From Panulirus ornatus (lineage: Eukaryota > Arthropoda > Malacostraca > Decapoda > Palinuridae), in assembly GCF_036320965.1 (NCBI RefSeq), contig NC_092290.1, positions 500,420 through 564,419 on the forward strand: a stretch of DNA of 64,000 nt, written 5' to 3'. Made by a program: the position numbers and the translations under genes. The notes under the pieces were generated by a model. The model was not told the DNA's origin. It saw only the letters and a list, made by a program, of their open reading frames with translations, and did not search any database. Positions 51,239-62,010 of the stretch are shown here, piece after piece. Numbering within the stretch: the first letter of the stretch is position 1; every line of letters starts with the position of its first letter.

Positions 51239-52211
51239 GGCATGTGTACGTGTAGGAAGAGAGGAAAGTGATTGGTTCTCAGTGAATGTAGGTTTGCGGC
51301 AGGGGTGTGTGATGTCTCCATGGTTGTTTAATTTGTTTATGGATGGGGTTGTTAGGGAGGTAAATGCAAGAGTTTTGGAAAGAGGGGCAAGTATGAAGTC
51401 TGTTGGGGATGAGAGAGCTTGGGAAGTGAGTCAGTTGTTGTTCGCTGATGATACAGCACTGGTGGCTGATTCATGTGAGAAACTGCAGAAGCTGGTGACT
51501 GAGTTTGGAAAAGTGTGTGGAAGAAGAAAGTTAAGAGTAAATGTGAATAAGAGCAAGGTTATTAGGTACAGTAGGGTTGAGGGTCAAGTCAATTGGGAGG
51601 TGAGTTTGAATGGAGAAAAACTGGAGGAAGTGAAGTGTTTTAGATATCTGGGAGTGGATCTGGCAGCGGATGGAACCATGGAAGCGGAAGTGGATCATAG
51701 GGTGGGGGAGGGGGCAAAAATCCTGGGGGCCTTGAAGAATGTGTGGAAGTCGAGAACATTATCTCGGAAAGCAAAAATGGGTATGTTTGAAGGAATAGTG
51801 GTTCCAACAATGTTGTATGGTTGCGAGGCGTGGGCTATGGATAGAGTTGTGCGCAGGAGGATGGATGTGCTGGAAATGAGATGTTTGAGGACAATGTGTG
51901 GTGTGAGGTGGTTTGATCGAGTGAGTAACGTAAGGGTAAGAGAGATGTGTGGAAATAAAAAGAGCGTGGTTGAGAGAGCAGAAGAGGGTGTTTTGAAGTG
52001 GTTTGGGCACATGGAGAGGATGAGTGAGGAAAGATTGACCAAGAGGATATATGTGTCGGAGGTGGAGGGAACAAGGAGAAGAGGGAGACCAAATTGGAGG
52101 TGGAAAGATGGAGTGAAAAAGATTTTGTGTGATCGGGGCCTGAACATGCAGGAGGGTGAAAGGAGGGCAAGGAATAGAGTGAATTGGAGCGATGTGGTAT
52201 ACAGGGGTTGA
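51237..52211 (+). CDS. RTE-A RT palm and C-terminal ORF
   Basis: About 324 codons without a stop: VGREESDWFSVNVGLRQGC, MSPWLFNLFMDG, FADDTALVAD (near 51440), NKSKVIRYSRVEG and [41 protein letters not shown] and [22 protein letters not shown] follow. The A motif and everything upstream are absent, so it cannot form a complete RT. The frame opens through the junction with the neighbouring minus-strand copy. Confidence 0.75.
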   Translation, partial: KACVRVGREESDWFSVNVGLRQGCVMSPWLFNLFMDGVVREVNARVLERGASMKSVGDERAWEVSQLLFADDTALVADSCEKLQKLVTEFGKVCGRRKLRVNVNKSKVIRYSRVEGQVNWEVSLNGEKLEEVKCFRYLGVDLAADGTMEAEVDHRVGEGAKILGALKNVWKSRTLSRKAKMGMFEGIVVPTMLYGCEAWAMDRVVRRRMDVLEMRCLRTMCGVRWFDRVSNVRVREMCGNKKSVVERAEEGVLKWFGHMERMSEERLTKRIYVSEVEGTRRRGRPNWRWKDGVKKILCDRGLNMQEGERRARNRVNWSDVVYRG

Positions 52212-52402
52212 CGTGCTGTCAGTGGATTGAATCAAGGCATGTGAAGCGTCCGGGGTAGACCATGGAAAGCTGTGTAGGTATGTATATTTGCGTGTGTGGA
52301 CGTGTGTATGTACATGTGTATGGGGGGGTTGGGCCATTTCTTTCGTCTGTTTCCTTGCGCTACCTCGCAACCGCGGGAGACAGCGTGGAGGTATAAAAAA
52401 AG

Positions 52403-52419
<17 letters not shown>
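51237..52419 (+). mobile_element. Young 5'-truncated RTE-A copy, short-form 3' UTR
   Basis: Begins at the KACVRVGREESDW codons, fused directly to the preceding minus-strand copy with TGTAA shared between the two. The coding frame is open to 52211. The 3' UTR is the short form (52212-52394); its final bases are altered (AACCGCGGGAGACAGCGTGGAGG), and poly-A follows. Confidence 0.92.
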
Positions 52420-52435
<16 letters not shown>

Positions 52436-52438
52436 TAT
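52420..52438. repeat. Short (TA)n tract
   Basis: TA run after poly-A, immediately followed by a plus-strand RTE-A 3' UTR. Confidence 0.9.
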
Positions 52439-52865
52439 GAAGTGCTGTCAGTGGATTGAACTAGGGCATGTGAAGCATCTAGGGTAAACCATGGAAAGTT
52501 TTGTGGGGCCTTGATGTGGAAAGGGAGCTGTGGTTTTGGTGCATTACACATGACAGCTAGAGACTGAGTGTGAACAAATGTGGCCTTTTTTGTCTTTTCC
52601 TATTGCTACCTCGCAGAGGGAGGGGGTGGATGCTATTTCATGTGTGGCATATTGGCAACAGGGAATGGATGAAGGCAGCATGTATGAATATGTACATGTG
52701 TATATATGTATATGTCTGTGTATGTATATGTTGAAATGTATAGGTATGTATATGTGAGTTTGTGGGCATTTATGTATATACATGTGTATGTGGGTGGGTT
52801 GGGCCATTATTTCATCTGTTTCCTTTTGCTACCTCGCTAACGTGGGAAATGGCAATTAAGTAATA
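52439..52865 (+). mobile_element. Solo RTE-A long-form 3' UTR, complete
   Basis: Starts at the stop-proximal GTGCTGTCAGTGGATTGAAC block. It runs through the whole long-form 3' UTR (AAACCATGGAAAG, GGGGCC, ATGACAGCTAGAGACTGAG, GGAATGGATGAAGGCAGC, the TA/TG-rich part) to a hairpin variant ending GGGAAATGGCAATTAAG. A region rich in TAA/AAT (52860-52925) follows. Confidence 0.88.
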
Positions 52866-53142
52866 ATAATAAAAGTAATAGTAATAAAAAGAATAGAAAT
52901 AAAAAAAGATAGAAAAAATATATATATTTATAAAAGGTGTTGCCAGGCTTGACCTGCAATTAGTTACAATGTGAGCGAGTTGTCACCTTTTGTGAGGCTG
53001 CATCATTGGGAGTACAGTCTTGTTAAAGAACTTTTCAGTCCAAAGGAGTTTTCATTTCCTTGCTACTGAAAGAAGTGTAGGCTTAGGCTTTAGGGGTATT
53101 TAGAAAGGTTATGGATAACACGAGGCCTCTTTTATTGAAACT
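52866..53142. other. A/T-rich tail and unassigned DNA
   Basis: 52866-52930 is an irregular AATAA-type tail. 52935-53142 matches nothing I know and may be a remnant of pre-insertion sequence. Confidence 0.45.
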
Positions 53143-54510
53143 GGCAAGGTAGCAATAGGAAAACAGACTAAAAAGGCCACATTCATTAACACTCAGTCTC
53201 TAGCTGTCATGTGTAATGCACCAAACCACAGCTCCCTATCTATATCCAAGCCCCACAGACCTTTCCATGGTTTACCTCAGACGTTTCAGTCCACTGACAG
53301 CACGTCGACCCTGGTATACTACATCATTCCAATTCACTCTATTCCTTGCACCCTTATCCTGTATGTTCAGGCCCTGATCGCTCAAAATTTATTTAACTCC
53401 ATCCTTCCACCTCCAATTTGGTCTCCTGCTTCTCCTTGTCCCCTCAATCTCTGACACATATATTCTCTTTGTCAACCTTTCCTCACTCATTCTCTCCATA
53501 TGTCCAAACCATTTCAACACACCATCTTCTGCTCTCTCAACCACCCTCTTTTCATTACCACACATCTCTCTTACTCTTTCATTACTTACTCGATCAAACC
53601 ACCTTACACCTCACATTGTCCTTAAACATTTCATTTCCAACACATCCACCCTCTTCCATACAACCCTATCTAAAACCCATGCCTCACAACCATATGATAT
53701 TGTTGGAACTACTATTCCTTCAAACATACTCATTTTTGCTCTCTGAGATAATGTTCTCTCCTTCCACACATTCTTCATTGCTCCCAGAACCTTGACCCCC
53801 TCCCCCACCTTGTGACTCACTTCTGCTTCTATGGTTCCATTTGCTGCCAAGTCCACTCCCTGATATCTAAAATACTTCACTCCCTCCCACCTTTCTCCAT
53901 TCAAACTTACATCCCAATTAACTTGTCCCTCAACCTTGCTAAACCCAACAACCTTGCTCTAATTCACATTTACTGTCAACTTTCTCCTTTCACACACTTT
54001 TCCAAACTTAGTCGCCAACTTCTGCAGTTTCTCACCCGAATCAGCCACCAGTGCTCTATCATTAGTGAACACCAACTGACTCACTTCTCAAGCCTTCTCA
54101 ACCCCAACAGACTGCATACTTGCCCCTCTCTCCAAAACTCTTGCAATTACCTCCCTAACCACCCCATCCATAAACAAATTAAACAGCCATAGGGACGTCA
54201 CGCACCCCTGCTGCAGACCAACCTTCACTGGGAACCAGTCACTAACCTCTCTTCCTACTCTTATACATGCCTTACATCCGTGATGAAAACTTTTCACTGC
54301 TTCTACTAGCTTACCTCCCACACCATATACTCTTAAGACCTTCCACAAAGCATCTCTGTGACCCCTGTCATATGCTCTCTCAAGATCCATAAATGCCACA
54401 TACAAATCCACTTGTTTTTCTAAGTATTTCTCGCACACATTCTTCAAAGCAAGCACCTGATCCACACATCCTCTACCACTTTTGAAACCACACTGCTCCC
54501 CAATCTGATA
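53143..54510 (-). pseudogene. Older RTE-A copy, proximal 3' UTR to RT
   Basis: Minus strand: partial 3' UTR (53143-53290), lacking the tail and hairpin, then the C-terminus and RT up to the QIGEQCGFKSGRGCVDQ codons near 54505. It is more diverged than the young copies, with several stops and indels; open stretches are 53611-53904 and 54088-54510. The catalytic block near 54050-54065 is altered (TNDRALVAD where ADDTALVAD is usual). It belongs to an intermediate-age layer. Confidence 0.83.
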
Positions 54511-54599
54511 CCTTGCTGAAGCAGGGGGCAGCAATGTTGTTTCCTTTTGGGTAAGGTAGCGCTGGGAATGGATGAAGGCATGCAAGTATGAATATACAT
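54511..54599 (+). mobile_element. Short RTE-A 3' UTR scrap
   Basis: 54535-54599 (TTCCTTTTGGGTAAGGTAGCGCTGGGAATGGATGAAGGCA, then GTATGAATATACATGTG) resembles the middle of the long-form 3' UTR. It lies between the 5' ends of two oppositely oriented copies. Confidence 0.55.
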
Positions 54600-56079
54600 G
54601 TGGTTTCCGAAGTAGTAGAGGATGTGTGGATCAGGTGTTTGCTTTGAAGAATGTATGTGAGAAATATGTAGAAAAACAGATGGATTTGTACGTGGCATTT
54701 ATGGATCTGAAGAAGGCATATGATAGGGTGGATAGAGATGCTTTGTGGAAGATATTAAGGGTATATGGTGTGGGAGGTAAGTTGCTAGAAGCAGTGAAAA
54801 GTTTTTATCAAGGATGTAAGGCATGTGTACGTGTAGGAAGAGAGGAAAGTGATTGGTTCCAAGTGAATGTCGATTTGTGGCAGGGGTTCATGATGTCTCC
54901 ATGGCTGTTTAATTTGTTTATGGATGAGATTCTTAGGTAGGTGAATTCAAGAGTTTTGGAGAGAGGGGCAAGTATGCAGTCTATTGTGGATGAGAGGGCT
55001 TGGGAAGTGAGTCAGTTGTTGTTCGCTGATGGTACAGCGCTGGTGACTGATTCGGGTGAGAAACTCCAGAAGCTGGTGACTGAGTTTGGTAAAGTTTGTG
55101 AAAGAAGAAAGCTGAGAGTAAATGTGAATAAGAGCAAGGTTATTAGGTACAGTAGGGTTGAGGGTCAAGTCAATTGGGAGGTAAGTTTGAATGGAGAAAA
55201 ACTGGAGGAAGTGAAGTGTTTTAGATATCTGGGAGTGGATTCAGCAGTGGATGGAACCATGGAAGCAGAAGTGAGTCACAGGGTTGGGGAGGGGGTGAAA
55301 GTTCTAGGAGAGTTGAAAAATGTGTGGAAAGTGAGAACGTTATCTCGGAAAGCAAAAATGGGTATATTTGAAGGAATAGTGGTTCCAACAATGTTATATG
55401 GTTGCAAGGTGTGGGCTATAGATAGAGTGGTGCGGAGGAGGGTGGATGTGTAGGAAATGAGATGTTTGAGGACAATATGTGGTGTGAGGTGGTTTAATCG
55501 AGTAAGTAACGAAAGGGGAAGAGAGATGTGTGGTAATAAAAAGAGTGTGGTTGAAAGAGCAGAAGAGGGTGTATTGAAATTTCAGATTTGATCACATGGA
55601 GATAATGAATGAGGAAAGATTGACAAAGAAGATATATGTGTCAGAGGTGGAGGGAACGAGGAGAAGTGGGAGACCAAATTGGAGGTGGGAAATTGGAGTG
55701 AAAAATATTTTGAGTGATCAGGGCCTGAACATACAGGAGGGTGAAAGGCGGGCAAGGAATAGAGTGAATGGGAACGATGCGGTATACCAGGGTCGACGTG
55801 CTGTCAATGGATTGAACCAGGGCATGTGAATTGTCTGGGGTAAACCATGGAAAGTTTTGTGGGGCCTGGATGTGGAAAGGGAGCTATGGTTTTGGTGAAT
55901 TATACATAGCAGCTAGAGACTGAGTGTGAATGAATGTGGCCTTTGTTATATCTTCCTAGCACTACCTTGCGCGCATGAGTGGGGAGGGTTTTATTATTTC
56001 TTGTGTGGCGGGGTGGCGATGGGAGTGATTAAAGGCAGCAAGTATGGATTATGTACATGTGTATATATGTATATGTCTG
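54600..56079 (+). pseudogene. RTE-A copy split in its 3' UTR (proximal part)
   Basis: It starts at the CGFRSSRGCVDQVFALKNV codons. The RT is nearly complete, but TAG near 54938 replaces Glu, the catalytic box reads FADGTALVTD near 55030, TAG near 55451 replaces Leu, and a disrupted KFQI block near 55577 shifts the frame. The C-terminus has [13 protein letters not shown]. The long-form 3' UTR runs from 55830 to about 56079 and stops in its TA-rich middle (GTATATGTCTGAGTATAT). The matching remainder is found at 61841, beyond two inserted RTE-A copies. Confidence 0.87.
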
Positions 56080-56080
56080 A

Positions 56081-56135
<55 letters not shown>
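56079..56135. repeat. (TA)n tract at insertion point
   Basis: TA run continuing from the TA-rich part of the interrupted 3' UTR. Confidence 0.95.
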
Positions 56136-56144
<9 letters not shown>

Positions 56145-56147
56145 TTT

Positions 56148-59058
56148 ATACTTTGTCGCTGTCTCCCGCGTTTGCGAGGTAGCGCAAGGAAACAGACGAA
56201 AGAAATGGCCCAACCCCCCCCCCCATACACATGTATATACATACGTCCACACACGCAAATATACATACCTACACAGCTCTCCATGGTTTACCCCAGACGC
56301 TTCACATGCCCTGCTTCAATCCACTGACAGCACGTCAACCCCGGTATACCACATCGCTCCAATTCACTCTATTCCTTGCCCTCCTTTCACCCTCCTGCAT
56401 GTTCAGGCCCCGATCACACAAAATCTTTTTCACTCCATCTTTCCACCTCCAATTTGGTCTCCCTCTTCTCCTTGTTCCCTCCACCTCCGACACATATATC
56501 CTCTTGGTCACTCTTTCCTCACTCATCCTCTCCATGTGCCCAAACCACTTCAAAACACCCTCCTCTGCTCTCTCAACCACGCTCTTTTTATTTCCACACA
56601 TCTCTCTTACCCTTACGTTACTCACTCGATCAAACCACCTCACACCACACATTGTCCTCAAACATCTCATTTCCAGCACATCCATCCTCCTGCGCACAAC
56701 TCTATCCATAGCCCACGCCTCGCAACCATACAACATTGTTGGAACCACTATTCCTTCAAACATACCCATTTTTGCTTTCCGAGATAATGTTCTCGACTTC
56801 CACACATTCTTCAAGGCCCCCAGGATTTTCGCCCCCTCCCCCACCCTATGATCCACTTCCGCTTCCATGGTTCCATCCGCTGACAGATCCACTCCCAGAT
56901 ATCTAAAACACTTCACTTCCTCCAGTTTTTCTCCATTCAAAGTCACCTCCCAGTTGACTTGACCCTCAACCCTACTGTACCTAATAACCTTGCTCTTATT
57001 CACATTTACTCTTAACTTTCTTCTTCCACACACTTTTCCAAACTCAGTCACCAGCTTCTGCAGTTTCTCACATGAATCAGCCACCAGCGCTGTATCATCA
57101 GCGAACAACAACTGACTCACTTCCCAAGCTCTCTCATCCCCAACAGACTTCATACTCGCCCCTCTTTCCAAAACTCTTGCATTCACCTCCCTAACAACCC
57201 CATCCATAAACAAATTAAACAACCATGGAGACATCACACACCCCTGCCGCAAACCTACATTCACTGAGAACCAATCACTTTCCTCTCTTCCTACACGTAC
57301 ACATGCCTTACATCCTCGATAAAAACTTTTCACTGCTTCTAACAACTTTCCTCCCACACCATATATTCTTAATACCTTCCACAGAGCATCTCTATCAACT
57401 CTATCATATGCCTTCTCCAGATCCATAAATGCTACATACAAATCCATTTGCTTTTCTAAGTATTTCTCACATACATTCTTCAAAGCAAACACCTGATCCA
57501 CACATCCTCTACCACTTCTGAAACCACACTGCTCTTCCCCAATCTGATGCTCTGTACATGCCTTCACCCTCTCAATCAGTACCCTCCCATATAATTTACC
57601 AGGAATACTCAACAAACTTATACCTCTGTAATTTGAGCACTCACTCTTATCCCCTTTGCCTTTGTACAATGGCACTATGCACGCATTCTGCCAATCCTCA
57701 GGCACCTCACCATGAGTCATACATACATTAAATAACCTTACCAACCAGTCAACAATACAGTCACCCCCTTTTTTAATAAATTCCACTGCAATACCATCCA
57801 AACCCGCTGCCTTGCCGGCTTTCATCTTCCGCAAAGCTTTCACTACCTCTTCTCTGTTTACCAAATCATTTTCCCTAACCCTCTCACTTTGCACACCACC
57901 TCGACCAAAACACCCTATATCTGCCACTCTATCATCAAACACATTCAACAAACCTTCAAAATACTCACTCCATCTCCTCACATCACCACTACTTGTTATC
58001 ACCTCCCCACTTGCGCCCTTCACCGAAGTTCCCATTTGCTCCCTTGTCTTACGCACTTTATTTACCTCCTTCCAGAACATCTTTTTATTCTCCCTAAAAT
58101 TTAATGATACTCTCTCACCCCAACTCTCATTTGCCCTTTTTTTCACCTCTTGCACCTTTCTCTTGACCTCCTGTCTCTTTCTTTTATACATCTCCCACTC
58201 AATTGCATTTTTTCCCTGCAGAAATTGTCCAAATGTCTCTCTCTTCTCTTTCACTAATACTCTTACTTCTTCATCCCACCACTCACTACCCTTTCTAATC
58301 AACCCACCTCCCACTCTTCTCATGCCACAAGCATCTTTTGCGCAATCCATCACTGATTCCCTAAATACATCCCATTCCTCCCCCACTCCCCTTACTTCCA
58401 TTGTTCTCACCTTTTTCCATTCTGTACTCAGTCTCTCCTGGTACTTCCTCACACAGGTCTCCTTCTCAAGCTCACTTACTCTCACCACCCTCTTCACCCC
58501 AACATTCACTCTTCTTTTCTGAAAACCCATACAAATCTTCACCTTAGCCTCCACAAGATAATGATCAGACATCCCTCCAGTTGCACCTCTCAGCACATTA
58601 ACATCCAAAAGTCTCTCTTTCGCATGCCTGTCAATTAACACGTAATCCAATAACGCTCTCTGGCCATCTCTCCTACTTACATAAGTATACTTATGTATAT
58701 CTCGCTTTTTAAACCAGGTATTCCCAATCATCAGTCCTTTTTCAGCACATAAATCTACAAGCTCTTCACCATTTCCATTTACAACACTGAACACCCCATG
58801 TATACCAATTATTCCCTCAACTGCCACATTACTCACCTTTGCATTCAAATCACCCATCACTATGACCCGGTCTCGTGCATCAAAACCACTAACACACTCA
58901 TTCAGCTGCTCCCAAAACACTTGCCTCTCTTGATCTTTCTTCTCATGCCCAGGTGCATATGCACCAATAATCACCCACCTCTCTCCATCAACTTTCAGTT
59001 TTACCCATATTAATCGAGAATTTACTTTCTTACACTCTATCACATACTCCCACAACTC

Positions 59059-59061
<3 letters not shown>
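56148..59061 (-). mobile_element. Most intact RTE-A copy, short-form 3' UTR
   Basis: Minus strand: tail (T run 56135-56147) and short-form 3' UTR (56148-56334). A single uninterrupted coding frame follows to 59061, where the endonuclease is cut at the LLKQELWEYV codons and (TA)n begins. Only about 70 N-terminal residues and the 5' UTR are missing. It is near-identical by eye to the other young copies. Confidence 0.94.
56335..59061 (-). CDS. RTE-A endonuclease/reverse transcriptase, intact except for its N-terminus
   Basis: About 908 codons are open from the TA tract to the stop. The protein would nick target DNA and reverse-transcribe its own RNA there. The endonuclease part keeps YAPGHEKKDQE, MGDLNAK, DYVLIDRHAKERL and GGMSDHYLVEAK, but the N-terminal strand with LRLGCLNV and the SETK catalytic block is missing. 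The linker is rich in Lys, Arg and Glu (KRKRQEVKRKVQEVKKRAN), likely helical and basic. RT: LDGIAVEF, AFMDLEKAYDRVDRD (near 57425), GLRQGCVMSPWLFN (near 57245), FADDTALVAD (near 57100). C-terminal module: [47 protein letters not shown]. The upstream IYIYIY residues come from TA repeats and are not part of it. Confidence 0.9.

Positions 59062-59122
<61 letters not shown>
59062..59122. repeat. (TA)n tract
   Basis: TA run between the 5' cut of one minus-strand copy and the tail of the next minus-strand copy. Confidence 0.95.
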
Positions 59123-59130
<8 letters not shown>

Positions 59131-59135
59131 TTTTT

Positions 59136-61763
59136 GCCGCTGTCTCCCGCGTTTGCGAGGTAGCGCAAGGAAACAGACGAAAGAAATGGCCCAACCCACC
59201 CCCATACACATGTGTATACATACCTACACAGCTTTCCATGGTTTACCCCAGACACTTCACATGCCCTGATTCAATCCACTGACAGCACGTCAACCCCGGT
59301 ATACCACATCGCTCCAATTCACTCTATTCCTTGCCCTCCTTTCACCCTCCTGCATGTTCAGGCCCGGATCACACAAAATCTTTTTCACTCCATCTTTCCA
59401 CCTCCAATTTGGTCTCCCTCTTCTCCTCGTTCCCTCCACCTCCGACACATATATCCTCTTGGTCAATCTTTCCTCACTCATTCTCTCCATGTGCCCAAAC
59501 CATTTCAAAACACCCTCTTCTGCTCTCTCAACCACGCTCTTTTTATTTCCACACATCTCTCTTACCCTTACGTTACTTACTCGATCAAACCACCTCACAC
59601 CACACATTGTCCTCAAACATCTCATTTCCGGCACATCCATCCTCCTGCGCACCACTCTATCCATAGCCCACGCCTCGCAACCATACAACATTGTTGGAAC
59701 CACTATTCCTTCAAACATACCCATTTTTGCTTTCCGAGATAATGTTCTCAACTTCCACACATTCTTCAAGGCTCCCAGAATTTTCGCCCCCTCCCCCATC
59801 CTATGATCCACTTCCGCTTCCATGGTTCCATCCGCTGCCAGATCCACTCCCAGATATCTAAAACACTTTACTTCCTCCAGTTTTTCTCCATTCAAACTCA
59901 CCTCCCAATTGACTTGACCCTCAACCCTACTGTACCTAATAACCTTGCTCTTATTCACATTTACTCTTAACTTTCTTCTTTCACACACTTTACCAAACTC
60001 AGTCACCAGCTTCTGCAATTTCTCACATGAATCAGCCACCAGCGCTGTATCATCAGCGAACAACAACTGACTCACTTCCCAAGCTCTCTCATCCCCAACA
60101 GACTTCATACTTGCCCCTCTTTCCAAAACTCTTGCATTCACCTCCCTAACAACCCCATCCATAAACAAATTAAACAACCATGGAGACATCACACACCCCT
60201 GCTGCAAACCTACATTCACTGAGAACCAATCACTTTCCTCTCTTCCTACACGTACACATGCCTTACATCCTCGATAAAAACTTTTCACTGCTTCTAACAA
60301 CTTGCCTCCCACACCATATATTCTTAATACCTTCCACAGAGCATCTCTATCAACTCTATCATATGTCTTCTCCAGATCCATAAATGCTACATACAAATCC
60401 ATTTGCTTTTCTAAGTATTTCTCACATACATTCTTCAAAGCAAACACCTGATCCACACATCCTCTACCACTTCTGAAACCACACTGCTCTTCCCCAATCT
60501 GATGCTCTGTACATGCCTTCACCCTCTCAATCAATACCCTCCCATATAATTTACCAGGAATACTCAACAAACTTATACCTCTGTAATTTGAGCACTCACT
60601 CTTATCCCCTTTGCCTTTGTACAATGGCACTATGCACGCATTCCGCCAATCCTCAGGCACCTCACCATGAGTCATACATACATTAAATATCCTTACCAAC
60701 CAGTCAACAATACAGTCACCCCCTTTTTTAATAAATTCCACTGCAATACCATCCAAACCTGCTGCCTTGCCGGCTTTCATCTTCCGCAAAGCTTTTACTA
60801 CCTCTTCTCTGTTTACCAAATCATTTTCCCTAACCCTCTCACTTTGCACACCACCTCGACCAAAACACCCTATATCTGCCACTGTATCATCAAACACATT
60901 CAACAAACCTTCAAAATACTCACTCCATCGCCTTCTCACATCACCACTACTTGTTATCACCTCCCCATTTACGCCCTTCACTGAAGTTCCCATTTGCTCC
61001 CTTGTCTTACGCACTTTATTTACCTCCTTCCAGAACATCTTTTATTCTCCCTAAAATTTAATGATACTCTCTCACCCCAACTCTCATTTGCCCTTTTTTT
61101 CACCTCTTGCACCTTTCTCTTGACCTCCTGTCTCTTTCTTTTATATATCTCCCACTCAATTGCATTTTTTCCCTGCAAAAATCGTCCAAATGCCTCTCTC
61201 TTCTCTTTCACTAATACTCTTACTTCTTCATCCCACCACTCACTACCCTTTCTAATCAACCCATCTCCCACTCTTCTCATGCCACAAGCATCTTTTGCGC
61301 AATCCATCACTGATTCCCTAAATACATCCCATTCCTCCCTCACTCCCCTTACTTCCATTGTTCTCACCTTTTTCCATTCTGTACTCAGTCTCTCCTGGTA
61401 CTTCCTCACACAAGTCTCCCTCCCAAGCTCACTTACTCTCACCACCCTCTTCACCCCAACATTCACTCTTCTTTTCTGAAAACCCATACAAATCTTCACC
61501 TTAGCCTCCACAAGATAATGATCAGACATCCCTCCAGTTGCACCTCTCAGCACATTAACATCCAAAAGTCTCTCTTTCGCATGCCTGTCAATTAACACGT
61601 AATCCAATAACGCTCTCTGGCCATCTTTCCTACTTACATAAGTATACTTATGTATATCTCGCTTTTTAAACCAGGTATTCCCAATCATCAGTCCTTTTTC
61701 AGCACATAAATCTACAAGCTCTTCATCATTTCCATTTACAACACTGAACACCCCATGTATACC

Positions 61764-61768
<5 letters not shown>
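59136..61768 (-). pseudogene. Large RTE-A copy, one frameshift, short-form 3' UTR
   Basis: Minus strand: short-form 3' UTR (59136-59289), RT and C-terminus open from 61038 to 59290, linker and partial endonuclease ([17 protein letters not shown] onward) open from 61768 to about 61040. A one-base loss in the A run encoding NKKMFW (near 61040) separates the two frames. GGMSDHYLVEAK is intact near 61520. The element is cut at its 5' end just after the GDLN block, and (TA)n follows. Confidence 0.92.
59290..61038 (-). CDS. RTE-A reverse transcriptase ORF (RT plus part of linker)
   Basis: About 582 codons from MFWKEVNKVRKTREQMGTSV through NDLVNREEVVKALRKMKAGKAAGLDG and PLYKGKGDKSECSNYRGISLL. AFMDLEKTYDRVDRD (near 60380), GLQQGCVMSPWLFN (near 60200) and FADDTALVAD (near 60055) follow. 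The complete C-terminal module ends [22 protein letters not shown]. All RT blocks are present and in frame. The endonuclease lies upstream in another frame because of the one-base loss, so no full polyprotein can be made. The start chosen is simply the first Met codon after that frameshift. Confidence 0.82.
   Translation of the reverse strand: MFWKEVNKVRKTREQMGTSVKGVNGEVITSSGDVRRRWSEYFEGLLNVFDDTVADIGCFGRGGVQSERVRENDLVNREEVVKALRKMKAGKAAGLDGIAVEFIKKGGDCIVDWLVRIFNVCMTHGEVPEDWRNACIVPLYKGKGDKSECSNYRGISLLSIPGKLYGRVLIERVKACTEHQIGEEQCGFRSGRGCVDQVFALKNVCEKYLEKQMDLYVAFMDLEKTYDRVDRDALWKVLRIYGVGGKLLEAVKSFYRGCKACVRVGREESDWFSVNVGLQQGCVMSPWLFNLFMDGVVREVNARVLERGASMKSVGDERAWEVSQLLFADDTALVADSCEKLQKLVTEFGKVCERRKLRVNVNKSKVIRYSRVEGQVNWEVSLNGEKLEEVKCFRYLGVDLAADGTMEAEVDHRMGEGAKILGALKNVWKLRTLSRKAKMGMFEGIVVPTMLYGCEAWAMDRVVRRRMDVPEMRCLRTMCGVRWFDRVSNVRVREMCGNKKSVVERAEEGVLKWFGHMERMSEERLTKRIYVSEVEGTRRRGRPNWRWKDGVKKILCDPGLNMQEGERRARNRVNWSDVVYRG

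Positions 61769-61841
<73 letters not shown>
61767..61841. repeat. (TA)n tract at insertion point
   Basis: TA run between the 5' cut of the minus-strand copy and the resumed 3' UTR of the split element. Confidence 0.95.
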
Positions 61842-61847
<6 letters not shown>

Positions 61848-61990
61848 TAAAATGTATAGGTATGTATGTGTGCGTGTATGTATATACATGTGTATGAGGG
61901 TGGGTTGGGCCATTCTTTCGTCTGTTTCCTTGCGCTACCTCGCTAACACGGGAGACAGCGACAAAGTATGATAAATGTATATAAATGAAT
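61841..61990 (+). mobile_element. Distal 3' UTR of the split RTE-A element
   Basis: Resumes with TGTATGTTAAAATGTATAGGTATG and goes on to the terminal hairpin (61934-61961, one change) and GACAAAGTATGATAAATG. Joined to 54600-56079 it restores a continuous long-form 3' UTR, matching the uninterrupted example at 52690-52760. Confidence 0.8.
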
Positions 61991-62010
61991 ATATATTTAT
62001 TTTTATATAT

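Noticed and set aside
57812..58522. Long open frame (about 236 codons) on the strand opposite the RTE-A ORF; similar antisense frames recur in many copies
   Set aside because: It is the complement of the conserved RTE-A linker coding sequence, rich in Ser, Thr, Leu and Pro, with no domain. It recurs only because the copies are near-identical. It is a shadow of the sense frame.
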